A DNA stretch of 47,513 bases from positions 1 through 47,513 of the forward strand of contig JALOLB010000008.1 in NCBI GenBank assembly GCA_025456225.1, in the 5' to 3' direction. Each line of letters opens with the position of its first letter. Positions within the stretch are counted from its first letter, which is position 1. The DNA is from Thermoanaerobaculaceae bacterium. GTDB lineage: Bacteria; Acidobacteriota; Thermoanaerobaculia; Thermoanaerobaculales; Thermoanaerobaculaceae. The position numbers and the translations under genes were made by a program. Shown one piece after another: positions 24,800 through 33,047 of the stretch. Under the pieces are notes generated by a model. It searched no databases. It saw only the letters and a program-made list of their open reading frames with translations, and was not told the origin of the DNA.

Positions 24800-26980
24800 T
24801 CAGTCAAGAGGAGTTGCCTCCACCGCCAGGGCTGGCGGTGCTCCCTGGCCGCTCCGTCGCAGGACGCGGCGCGGGGTCGTCGGCAGGTCGAGGAGCCACA
24901 CGCTTCCACCGGCCGTCCCGGCGAGCAACTGCCTCCCGCTCGGGCTGAGCAGCAACGAGGCCACGCCCGAGGGCAGCCCGCGTCCGAGCGGCGTCCAGGT
25001 CAGGCCACCGTCGGTGCTCTGCAGCACACCCTTCGTGGCGGTCCCGGCATAGAACACCGAGGGATGATCCGGGTCCGCGATGAGATCCGAGATCGACTCT
25101 CCCGCGGGCCCGACCGGCGACCAGTTCCTGCCGCCGGTAGTCGACAGGAACAGCCCGCACCCCATCGCGGCCACCATCCGGTACGGCGCGACCGTCTGGG
25201 CCAGGACTCTCGTCACTGGCCCGCAGGACAGCACCAGGCCGCTGGACCGCGGGCTCCAGCTCGCGCACGAGTCGACGCTCATGAACAGGCCGTTATAGGT
25301 CGCGGCATAGACGACGAGGGAGCTCGTCGGGTCGAAGAGCAGGTCGTGGACGCTGGTCGAGTATCCCTCCTCGACAGGAAAGGCCCCGCACCACGTCCAG
25401 GTCTGCCCGCCGTCCACGCTCCGCTTGACCCTGGACTCGTTCCAGAACAGCTCGGCGGCCGACAGCATCACCTGCGGATCCCGGGGGTCCAGCGCGAACG
25501 CCTGTGACCAGGGGCTGCCGGGGCTCGCACTCCAGCTCGTCCCACCGTCGCTGCTCTGGTAGAAGGAGGTGCACTGACCCGCCCCCAGCCCGGCAGCGCC
25601 CGGGAGTGTCACCAGGCGCCTCACGCTCGACTCCGGGCAGTCCGATCCCCCCGGCTCACCCCGATATGGCGCGCAGCCGTCGTACAGCCCCGTGTTGGCC
25701 GGCGTCCAGGTCTGGCCGCCGTCGTCGCTGCGCTGGACGCCCGCCTCCTCCGTCCCGACCAGCACCGTCCCGGGCATCGACTCGTCTGCAAGCAGCGCCT
25801 TGACCGTCATCGCCGCCAGACCCTGGTTGGACTGCCGCCAGCTCCCACCGAGGTCGTCGGACAGCCACACGCCCTCCCGGTCGGTGCCGATGAGGGCCCG
25901 CGGCCCGTTACCAGGCAGCAGGGCAACCGTGTACACCTCCTGGACCGGCTTCACGTCATGGTTGTAGGGGTCGTCCGAGGCCCCCGCGCACCGCAGCCCG
26001 CCCGATGCGTCCTCCCAGGTGGCGCCGCCGTCGGTGCTGCGCCGCAGGCCGTAGCTGAAGCTGCCGACCAGGATCGTCCGCGGATCGGTGGGATCCAGCG
26101 CCAGAGAGAGGGTGTTCCATCCGTAGTTGCTGGGTGCATAGTCGAAGCTGAGGACGCTGGTCCACTGCGCCCCCCCGTCGGTGCTCCGCACGACCTCGGC
26201 GTAGGTTGTCGACCAGAACTCCTGTCCGACCACCCCGAAGATGGTGTCGGGGGTCCCGGGGACGATCGTCAAGCCCATGACCGGAGCCCACATCTCCTTC
26301 GAGCCCAGGTAGGTCCTTCGCAGCCCCTCGCGAGAAGGGCTCCAGGTCTTGCCGCCATCGGTCGACTTGATGACCCCGCCCCACGGGCTGTCCGAGTTGC
26401 GGTCCACGACCCCGGCGAAGACCGTGTCGGGTTGGGTTGGATGGAACACGATGGCCTTGACCCCCACGGACCGGGACCCGACCACGTACTCCCACGTCGC
26501 ACCCGAGTCAGCGGACCGCAGGATGCCCCCGGCGGTCCCGGCGACGACCACAGCCGGTTGGAGCGGATGGACACCCAGGGCATAGAGCGGGTAATGGCTC
26601 GAGGAGCTCGGCATGGCCGGCGTCAGCCGCTCGACCCAGGTCGCGCCACCGTCGGTGCTGTGCAGCAGGACCGAGGCCCACCCCCAGCTCAGGTAGGTGA
26701 AGCCCGTGCCGTACACGACCTGGGGGTCGCTCGACGCCACGACCAGGTTGTCGACCTCGAAGTTGATCTGTCCCGTCCGGCACCACGATGCACCCGCGTC
26801 GTCGCTGAGGTACAGGCCGTGCATGGTGCCCGCCAGCACCTTCAGCGGCTGGTCGGGGAACGTCGCCAGCGAGGTGACCGTGCCGCCGAACGGCCCGACA
26901 CCGATCCATTGCCCGGACGCCGCGAATCCCAGCCCGGCGACAAGGAGAAGCGCCACCACCATCGCTGACCTGCGGAGCAT
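24800..26980 (-). CDS. Secreted Asp-box (BNR/VPS10-like) beta-propeller protein, paralogue
   Basis: A 726-residue protein with a signal peptide (MVVALLLVAGLGFAASGQWI) and about thirteen Asp-box repeats, e.g. YLSDDAGASW, LHSTDGGATW, IKSTDGGKTW, RRSTDGGATW, WLSDDLGGSW, QRSDDGGQTW and LQSTDGGLTW. It has the same opening (W..xGPxGGxVxSLA) and the same closing plan (SPSGRQLLAGTAGGSVWLLD, then a short disordered tail) as the protein at 7784, so the two are paralogues. No sialidase catalytic residues are seen. A binding or surface role is more likely. Start chosen at ATG 26980 with GGGAGGTGA 4 nt upstream. Convergent with the PHP-Cache-NT gene, with only 89 bp between the stops and no clear terminator. 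Confidence 0.85.
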   Translation of the reverse strand: MLRRSAMVVALLLVAGLGFAASGQWIGVGPFGGTVTSLATFPDQPLKVLAGTMHGLYLSDDAGASWCRTGQINFEVDNLVVASSDPQVVYGTGFTYLSWGWASVLLHSTDGGATWVERLTPAMPSSSSHYPLYALGVHPLQPAVVVAGTAGGILRSADSGATWEYVVGSRSVGVKAIVFHPTQPDTVFAGVVDRNSDSPWGGVIKSTDGGKTWSPSREGLRRTYLGSKEMWAPVMGLTIVPGTPDTIFGVVGQEFWSTTYAEVVRSTDGGAQWTSVLSFDYAPSNYGWNTLSLALDPTDPRTILVGSFSYGLRRSTDGGATWEDASGGLRCAGASDDPYNHDVKPVQEVYTVALLPGNGPRALIGTDREGVWLSDDLGGSWRQSNQGLAAMTVKALLADESMPGTVLVGTEEAGVQRSDDGGQTWTPANTGLYDGCAPYRGEPGGSDCPESSVRRLVTLPGAAGLGAGQCTSFYQSSDGGTSWSASPGSPWSQAFALDPRDPQVMLSAAELFWNESRVKRSVDGGQTWTWCGAFPVEEGYSTSVHDLLFDPTSSLVVYAATYNGLFMSVDSCASWSPRSSGLVLSCGPVTRVLAQTVAPYRMVAAMGCGLFLSTTGGRNWSPVGPAGESISDLIADPDHPSVFYAGTATKGVLQSTDGGLTWTPLGRGLPSGVASLLLSPSGRQLLAGTAGGSVWLLDLPTTPRRVLRRSGQGAPPALAVEATPLD

Positions 26981-27058
26981 CGGTCACCTCCCGGCAGGTC
27001 GCCTGGAACCCCGGAACCAGCTCGCCACGCCCCTCACCAACCTGCCGCTCGTGCAGCA

Positions 27059-27086
27059 AGCATACTCTGTTTCATCACGAACACAA
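27059..27086 (-). promoter_or_regulatory. Candidate promoter of the second propeller gene
   Basis: On the minus strand TTGTGT (27086-27081) and TATGCT (27064-27059) are 16 nt apart, in a short AT-richer stretch about 80 bp before the start. The rest of 26981-27249 shows no gene. Confidence 0.4.
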
Positions 27087-27249
27087 CCACAGAACGTGAG
27101 TCGTCTCACATCCCGACCCAAACCTTTCCTCACCTGCGCCGGCTTGTTCCTGTGAAGCGTCTCGCGCGCATCCCGGAGCTCCATGACCTCCTGCAAGCCC
27201 CAGCGACCAGGGGGCACGCACCACGACCAGCCGTGAAGGCCACCGCGGG

Positions 27250-28899
27250 CTAGGAGCCTGTGCCCGGGCCGGTCCGGTGGTGCAGCCTGAAGACGACCGC
27301 CCCGGGGTTCTCGAAGACCCGCGAGAACGATCGAGACGCGGCGATCGAGCGGGCGAGCTGCACCGGACCGTTGCTGCCCCTCGGGACCTTGGAGATGAGG
27401 ACGTAGGTCGGGGCGGCAGGCACGCCACCGAGACAGCCCAAGAGGCAGGCAGCATCCGCAGCTCTGCAGCGCTTCAGGTTGTCGTAGAGGCTGTACCGAC
27501 GGACGTACTCGCTCCGGGCGAGCCACTCGGATCCCTGGGGTGTGGCCAGGCTCACTCGACGGGCAAGGGCGGGAAACCACTCCGAGATCGGGTCCTCGGC
27601 CCACGAGTCGGCGGATGTCACCACCACGAAGCTGGCCGAGGCCGGGGTCGACTCGGAGACCCACCCGAGCGCCTGCCGCTCCTCTCGTGTCACGAACGGC
27701 GTGGTGGCCTCCTCGGCGAGGATCACGGCGAGCCGCAGCGCCACCGTGTGCACCACCAGGAGCGCGCACCCGGCGGCTCCGGCCGCGCGCGACCAGCGCC
27801 GCCACAGGGCGGCAGCTCGACCCTCACCCTCCTCGCCCTCCGGCTCGTCCGGGCGACGGCGGAGCGCGATCGAGCGGAGACCTGGCAGGATCAGCTCACC
27901 GAGCGCGACCCCGGCCAGCAGAGCGAGCGGAATCGTGGCCTGCCGGGGCGCGAGGCGCGGAACCAGCAGGGTGGCCAGCAGCAGGCAGGGCAGCAACAGG
28001 CGGCGGGCAGCCAGCTCGACGAAGAGGCCGATGACCGCAAGGATCAGGATGGACGTGATGTTCCCCTCGACAGTGATCGGGAACCACATCATCGAGGTCA
28101 CACTGCCGAGCGACCACTCGACCTTGCCGCCGGCGCGCAGGAACACCGAGGGTCCATGCCGGACCATCACGGTCAGCCACCAGGGGCATGTGAGGGCTCC
28201 CACCCCGGCGGCCAGCAGGAGGCCCGCGGCCAACGTGGCCGCGCGCAGACCCCGCAGCAGGATGAAGACCAGCGTCGCCGCCCCGAGAAACACGGCCGAC
28301 TCCGGATGACTGAGGACCGTGATCGACGACAGGACGATCGCTGACCATCCAGCAGCCCTGCCCCGTCCACCGAGGAAGGTCCAGATCGGCACGAGCGCCC
28401 AGAGACTCAAGCAGAAACCGAGTGACCGCGTCAGCCCCCCGCCCATGACCTGCCAGTGCCAGGTGAAGGGGAGCAGCGGAAAGAGCGCCGAGGCCATCAC
28501 CATGCTGGCCGCAGGCCGCGTGAACGCTCTCGCGACGAAGCAGAAGGCCACCAGGCTCGCGAGGTTCGCCAGGAGAGGAAGCCAGATCAGGACAGCGACG
28601 GGCGACACGCCCAGCGCCCTCACCAGTACCGCCCCGAGGTAGAACCCGAGGGGAGGGTAGGCGAACGGAATGTTCGCGCCGTTGTAGGACGTCGCGGTTG
28701 GAAGCGCGAAGCCGGCGTCGACGACCTCCTGGATCATCACCGCGAACATCCCGCCGTCGTTGCGGGGGAACTCCGCATCACCCATCAGCGGCCAGCGGGT
28801 GATCACGCCGATGACCAGCGCCAGTGCGACCGCCAACCAGAGCGCGTGCCGGCCAGCCCACCCCCCCCCACCAGCAGCGGGGCTCTCCTCGTCGAGCAT
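27250..28899 (-). CDS. Polytopic membrane protein, GT-C glycosyltransferase-like
   Basis: A 549-residue protein with about ten to eleven hydrophobic helices in the first 360 residues and a soluble C-terminal part. The first luminal loop reads WPLMGDAEFPRNDGGMFAVM and is followed by NIPFAYPPLGFYLGAVL; an acidic residue after TM1 and a YPPLxFY stretch are typical of GT-C fold transferases that use polyprenyl-phosphate sugars. The C-terminal domain contains FVVVTSADSWAEDPISEWFP and a CxxxxxxCLLGCLGG cluster. Assignment to GT-C is by general pattern only. Start at ATG 28899 is the best choice by hydrophobic profile, but no good ribosome binding site precedes it. Confidence 0.6.
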   Translation of the reverse strand: MLDEESPAAGGGGWAGRHALWLAVALALVIGVITRWPLMGDAEFPRNDGGMFAVMIQEVVDAGFALPTATSYNGANIPFAYPPLGFYLGAVLVRALGVSPVAVLIWLPLLANLASLVAFCFVARAFTRPAASMVMASALFPLLPFTWHWQVMGGGLTRSLGFCLSLWALVPIWTFLGGRGRAAGWSAIVLSSITVLSHPESAVFLGAATLVFILLRGLRAATLAAGLLLAAGVGALTCPWWLTVMVRHGPSVFLRAGGKVEWSLGSVTSMMWFPITVEGNITSILILAVIGLFVELAARRLLLPCLLLATLLVPRLAPRQATIPLALLAGVALGELILPGLRSIALRRRPDEPEGEEGEGRAAALWRRWSRAAGAAGCALLVVHTVALRLAVILAEEATTPFVTREERQALGWVSESTPASASFVVVTSADSWAEDPISEWFPALARRVSLATPQGSEWLARSEYVRRYSLYDNLKRCRAADAACLLGCLGGVPAAPTYVLISKVPRGSNGPVQLARSIAASRSFSRVFENPGAVVFRLHHRTGPGTGS

Positions 28900-29080
28900 C
28901 GTCCAGAGCCTACCACGACGAGCTGCCATCCAGCGGCTGACCGACGGGCTCCGGGCGCCAATCCGGATGGACGTGACGGACGCCTTGACAGGTCCTTGAC
29001 ATCCCCCTCGTAGAAGACCGCGGCACCGGGGCACGGGCACCCGAGACGGGACCTGCGACGGGGTGCGCGATGGAGGCTCG

Positions 29081-30601
29081 ATGAGGCAGTGGCACAGGGG
29101 CATGACAAGGTGGCTCGCGATCGCAGCGGTGGCCGTGGCCGCGGCGAGCTCGGGGCCGTGGCTGGGCGCCCAGAGCGGGTCGTTCTTCAACCAGCGCGAC
29201 GACCGGTATCGCGTGCTCGGCCTGAAGCGCGCGCGGGAGGTCTACGAGGCCGCCCGTGCCGAGTACGAGAGGACGCAACGCCTGGCCGCCGACGGGCAGG
29301 TCGCCCAGCGCGACCTCGAGCGCGCGCGCAGCTCCTTCGCCGACGCCGAGGTCAACTACCACCAGTCGCTGCTGGCGGTGCTCTTCGAGCAGCAGTTCGT
29401 CTCGGTGGTGAGCGCGTCGAAGAGCCGCGCCGCGGACGGCAGCAAGCGCGTGCGGCTCAAGCTCGCGACCACCTCGGGCACGAGCGCCGAGCTGCGCGCC
29501 CTGATCGGCCTCGACGACGCGCTCTTCCGCTCCCTCCAGCCCGACGTCGTCACCAACGTCTACGTGTCGCTCGCCAACGAGGCGGGGGCGATCGTCGGGC
29601 AGCCCTACGAGGCGAAGCTCGACGAGCTGCGCTTCGGCGCCCCCCGCGAGGTGGACTTCACGCTCCTCGTCGACCTCGACGCCGTCACGGTCAACCTCAT
29701 CTACGGCAACGGCTCGTCGCGCACCCTCAAGATCTACCTGCAGAAGGACGGCGGCGCCAACCGCGTGGCCGTGGTCTCGCAGCAGTTCTCCCAGGAGGCC
29801 GAGCTCGGCGCCACGGCGAGCTTCGACCTCACCCTCGAGCCGTTCAGCCAGTCGGCCGACACCTACGCCCTCGAGGTCGCCGGGCTCCCCGCGCAGATCG
29901 GCCGCACCTTCCGGGACCCCGCGAGCACCGCCCGCCTGAGCCAGCTCCGCTTCACCGAGAGCGTCGCGACCCGGCGGGCGGCCCTCGAGGTGTCGCTGCC
30001 CGACCGCCCGACCGACGAGGTCAAGATGGACACGCCGATCCCCTTCTTCGTCGTCGTGGCGCCGCGGGCCGTCGCCGAGCGGGAGGCGTTCTCGGCGCCG
30101 CGGGCCTGGCGGGAGGAGGGCCTCGCCAGCCTCGGCGTCGGGTTCGTGCGCCTCGAGCTCGTGCCGCGCGGGCGCGGCCGCCTTCTTGTCCGCGCCCCGC
30201 TGCTGTTCCACTCCGTCGACCCGGGGGAGGCCGTGACCGCCCGGCTCGAGGTCGTCAACGAGGGGACGCGCCGGCTCGACAGCGTCGAGGTCAAGCTCGA
30301 CGCGCCGCCGGGCTGGGAACGGGTCGCCGAGCCCGCTCTCCTGCCGGCCCTCGGCGTCGGCGAGGAGCGCCCGGTGGAGATCCGCGTCCGGCCCGCGCCG
30401 GGCACCGCCTCCGGCCGCTACGAGGTGCGCGTGCGCACCAGCGCACTCTCCGACAACCAGCCGGTCACCGGGGAGGACAAGACCCTCACCGTCGAGATCC
30501 GGCCCGAGGGCAACACGCTCGCCACGGTGCTCCTGCTCATCCTCCTCGTCGGCGTCGTCGGCGGCATCGTCGTCCTCGGCATCCGGCTCTCGCGCCGATG
30601 A
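29081..30601 (+). CDS. NEW3-domain protein with coiled-coil N-terminus, first gene of an ABC cassette
   Basis: A 506-residue protein with a signal or anchor sequence (WLAIAAVAVAAASSGPWLGA). Residues about 45-105 are a helical hairpin (YEAARAEYERTQRLAADGQV, QRDLERARSSFADAEVNYHQ) resembling the alpha-hairpin of HlyD-type membrane fusion proteins. The middle is beta-rich. Residues about 375-480 contain the NEW3 domain (FHSVDPGEAVTARLEVVNEG, DAPPGWERV, GTASGRYEVRVRTS), and a final TM (VLLLILLVGVVGGIVVLGI) ends in RLSRR. NEW3 proteins commonly precede ABC-2 transporters. GGAGG lies 4-5 nt before the chosen ATG. Two CCTTGACA sequences (28983-28990, 28994-29001) upstream may hold the -35. The ABC ATPase follows after a repeat element. 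Confidence 0.75.
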   Translation: MRQWHRGMTRWLAIAAVAVAAASSGPWLGAQSGSFFNQRDDRYRVLGLKRAREVYEAARAEYERTQRLAADGQVAQRDLERARSSFADAEVNYHQSLLAVLFEQQFVSVVSASKSRAADGSKRVRLKLATTSGTSAELRALIGLDDALFRSLQPDVVTNVYVSLANEAGAIVGQPYEAKLDELRFGAPREVDFTLLVDLDAVTVNLIYGNGSSRTLKIYLQKDGGANRVAVVSQQFSQEAELGATASFDLTLEPFSQSADTYALEVAGLPAQIGRTFRDPASTARLSQLRFTESVATRRAALEVSLPDRPTDEVKMDTPIPFFVVVAPRAVAEREAFSAPRAWREEGLASLGVGFVRLELVPRGRGRLLVRAPLLFHSVDPGEAVTARLEVVNEGTRRLDSVEVKLDAPPGWERVAEPALLPALGVGEERPVEIRVRPAPGTASGRYEVRVRTSALSDNQPVTGEDKTLTVEIRPEGNTLATVLLLILLVGVVGGIVVLGIRLSRR

Positions 30602-30652
30602 ACGCCTGCACCGATCCCGCAAACAGCGCCGCGGCCTTCGGACCTCGGGGCA

Positions 30653-30791
30653 CGTGCGTGGACGTGGACGTGGTCGTGGTTCGAAGGCCACAAACCATTC
30701 CACGAGACCCGTCAGTGAGGTTCTCCCGGTTGATGCACTGCGCGATGAGATCTCGGTCCACATCCACGACCACGACCACGTCCACGTTGAC
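30653..30791. repeat. Inverted GTGGAC hexamer array, copy 2
   Basis: Left arm GTGCGTGGACGTGGACGTGG followed by TCGTGGTTCG (30653-30681); right arm of CACGAC/CACGTC units (30755-30791) is its inverted counterpart. The centre of about 73 bp has no gene. It lies between the NEW3 gene and the ABC ATPase (30602-30859), a gap otherwise empty apart from the AGGAG ribosome binding site of the ATPase. Confidence 0.8.
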
Positions 30792-30859
30792 ACCCGGAGC
30801 CGACGAGCTCCCAGGATCCCTCACAACCCCTGAACCCAACCACGAAAGGAGATTCCCCG

Positions 30860-31645
30860 ATGCTTGACCAGGCACAGACCGCCAGCCCACCGATGATCGC
30901 CGCGTGCGGTCTCACCAAGCGCTTCGAGGACGGGCAGCTCGCCCTCCAGGACGTCTCGTTCGCGGTGCGTCCGGGCCAGATCTTCGCCCTGCTGGGCGGC
31001 AACGGCGCCGGCAAGACCACGACCATCAACATCTTCCTGAACCTCCTCGAGCCAACCGCTGGGGAGGCGTGCATCGGCGGCATCGCCAGCCACGTCGACC
31101 CCCTCGGCGCCAAGCGCCAGATCGCGTTCGTGTCGGAGAACGTGATGCTCTACGACACCTTCACGGCGATCGGCAACCTCGAGTTCTTCACCCGGCTTGG
31201 GGGCCGGAACCATTTGACCCGCGACGACTACCGCGCCGCCCTGCGGCGCGTCGGCCTGGCCGACGCGGACCACGACCGGCGCCTGGGCGGGTTCTCCAAG
31301 GGGATGCGGCAGAAGTGCGGTCTCGCCATCGCCATCCTCCGGGACGCGCCGGCGATCCTCCTCGACGAGCCCACCTCGGGCCTCGACCCGCAGGCCGGGT
31401 TCGAGTTCCTCACCCTGCTCGGGGAGCTGCGCGACGAGGGCAAGGCGATCCTCATGTCGACCCACGACATCTTCCGCGCCCACGAGGTCGCGGATCTGAT
31501 CGGCATCATGGACCGCGGCCGGCTCGTCATGCTGCGCACCCGCGAGGAGCTCCGGGGCGAGAACCTCGAGGCGCTCTACATCCGCTTCATGGCCGGGAGC
31601 GCCGCCGCGACGGAGGAGGTGGACCGTGATCCGGCTGCTCATTGA
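30860..31645 (+). CDS. ABC transporter ATP-binding protein
   Basis: A 261-residue ABC ATPase: Walker A GGNGAGKTT (K52), Q-loop region ASHVDPLGAKRQIAFVSEN, signature FSKGMRQKCGLA (a non-standard LSGGQ), Walker B AILLDEPTSGLDP and H-loop MSTHDIF. The form matches the ABC-2 exporter subfamily (CcmA-like). It should energise the two permeases that follow. AGGAG lies 8 nt before the ATG. The stop overlaps the first permease start by 20 nt. Confidence 0.95.
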   Translation: MLDQAQTASPPMIAACGLTKRFEDGQLALQDVSFAVRPGQIFALLGGNGAGKTTTINIFLNLLEPTAGEACIGGIASHVDPLGAKRQIAFVSENVMLYDTFTAIGNLEFFTRLGGRNHLTRDDYRAALRRVGLADADHDRRLGGFSKGMRQKCGLAIAILRDAPAILLDEPTSGLDPQAGFEFLTLLGELRDEGKAILMSTHDIFRAHEVADLIGIMDRGRLVMLRTREELRGENLEALYIRFMAGSAAATEEVDRDPAAH

Positions 31646-33035
31646 GAAGGAGCTGCGGGAGTCAATTCACTCGGCGCGCTGGGTGGCGGCGTTCGCGGTC
31701 TGCGCCGTGCTCATCGTCACGGCGTTCGGCCTGGGCGCGCGGGAGCACCGCGCCGCCGTTGCCCGCCACGAGGCGGCCGTCGCCGCCGACCTGCGCCAGC
31801 TCGACGGCCTCACCGACTGGCTCAACATCCGCAACCACAGGATCTTCCTGCCGCCCCAGCCACTCGATGCCCTGGTCGGCGGGGTCGCCCACGACATCGG
31901 GCGGACGGCGGTGGTGCGCGGCCGCGGGACGCCCCTGCCGGCGGGCAGCCGCTACGGGGAGGAGCCGCTGCTGGCCACCTTCCGCTTCCTCGACCTCGAG
32001 TTCCTCTTCCAGGTCGTGCTCTCGCTCTTCGTCGTCGTCTTCGCCCACGACGCGATCAGCGGCGAGAAGGAGCGCGGCACGCTCCGCCTCGCCCTGGCCG
32101 GCGCCGTGCCGCGCCTCACATTGGTCCTCGGCAAGCTGGGCGGGGTCATCGCCTCGCTGGTCCTGCCGGTCCTCGTGCCGGTGCTCGCCGGCTGCCTGCT
32201 GCTGCCGACCTTCGGCGTGCACCTGTCGGGCGACGAGTGGCTGCGGCTCGCCTGCATCGTCGGCGCCGGCCTCGCCTACCTCGCCGTCTTCGCCACCGCC
32301 GCGGTGCTCGTCTCCGCCCTGACGCGGAGGTCGGCGACCTCGTTCCTCGTCCTCCTCGTCTTCTGGATCGTCTCCGTGCTCATCGTCCCGCGCACCGGTG
32401 TGCTCCTGGCCGGGCGCGTGGTGCCGGTCCGGCCGAGCGTCGAGGTCAACGCCGAGCTCTCGCGCCTGAGTGCCCAGCTCGTCGCCGAGACCGACCAGGC
32501 GCTCGCGGCCTTCCGTCCCAGCCGGCCCGAGGACCCCCAGTCCGCCATGGCCGAGGTCCAGCAGCTCATGACACGCCTCGGCGAGGGGCGCCAGCGCGCC
32601 CTCGACGAGCTCTCGGGGCGTCTCGAGGAGGAGCGCGCCGCCGGGCAGACGGCCCGCCAGCGGCTCGCTCTCGGCCTGGCGCGGGTGTCGCCCGCGGCGG
32701 CGTTCACGCTCGCCGCCACGACCCTCGCCGGCACGTCGCTCGAGCTGCCGCGGCGGTTCCGCGAGCAGGCGGTCGCCTACCAGGCCGAGTACGCGCGCTT
32801 CATCTTCGCCAAGACCGGGATGAACCCGGGCGGGGCGATGATGCGGCGCATGGTGATCGGCGGCGCGGCCCCGGCCGCCATCAACCCCGCCGAGCTGCCG
32901 CAGTTCCACTTCCGCTCTCCCCGGCTCGCCGAGCTGCTGCCGGCGGCGTTAGGAAACGTCGCCCTGCTGGCGCTCGCCGCCGTGCTCTTCGCCGCCGGAG
33001 CCGTGGTGGCGTTCGCGCGCTATGACGCGCGCTAG
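31626..33035 (+). CDS. ABC-2 type permease with large extracytoplasmic domain
   Basis: A 469-residue permease starting MIRLLIEKELRESIHSARWV (GTG, with GGAGGAGG upstream). After TM1 comes a long hydrophilic domain (30-130), then TMs around FLFQVVLSLFVVVFAHDAIS, with the ABC-2 signature SGEKERGTLRLALAGAVPR, VIASLVLPVLVPVLAGCLLL, and a second long hydrophilic domain (about 270-440) before the last TM. It resembles DUF3526-type ABC-2 permeases. Its neighbour at 33048 is a paralogue (same GEKERGTLRLALA motif), so the two probably form a heterodimer. Confidence 0.9.
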   Translation: MIRLLIEKELRESIHSARWVAAFAVCAVLIVTAFGLGAREHRAAVARHEAAVAADLRQLDGLTDWLNIRNHRIFLPPQPLDALVGGVAHDIGRTAVVRGRGTPLPAGSRYGEEPLLATFRFLDLEFLFQVVLSLFVVVFAHDAISGEKERGTLRLALAGAVPRLTLVLGKLGGVIASLVLPVLVPVLAGCLLLPTFGVHLSGDEWLRLACIVGAGLAYLAVFATAAVLVSALTRRSATSFLVLLVFWIVSVLIVPRTGVLLAGRVVPVRPSVEVNAELSRLSAQLVAETDQALAAFRPSRPEDPQSAMAEVQQLMTRLGEGRQRALDELSGRLEEERAAGQTARQRLALGLARVSPAAAFTLAATTLAGTSLELPRRFREQAVAYQAEYARFIFAKTGMNPGGAMMRRMVIGGAAPAAINPAELPQFHFRSPRLAELLPAALGNVALLALAAVLFAAGAVVAFARYDAR

Positions 33036-33047
33036 TTGGAGGCAGAC

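Noticed and set aside
28910-30793. A 627-residue open frame antisense to the NEW3 gene
   Set aside because: Long only because of high GC; begins inside the GTGGAC array.
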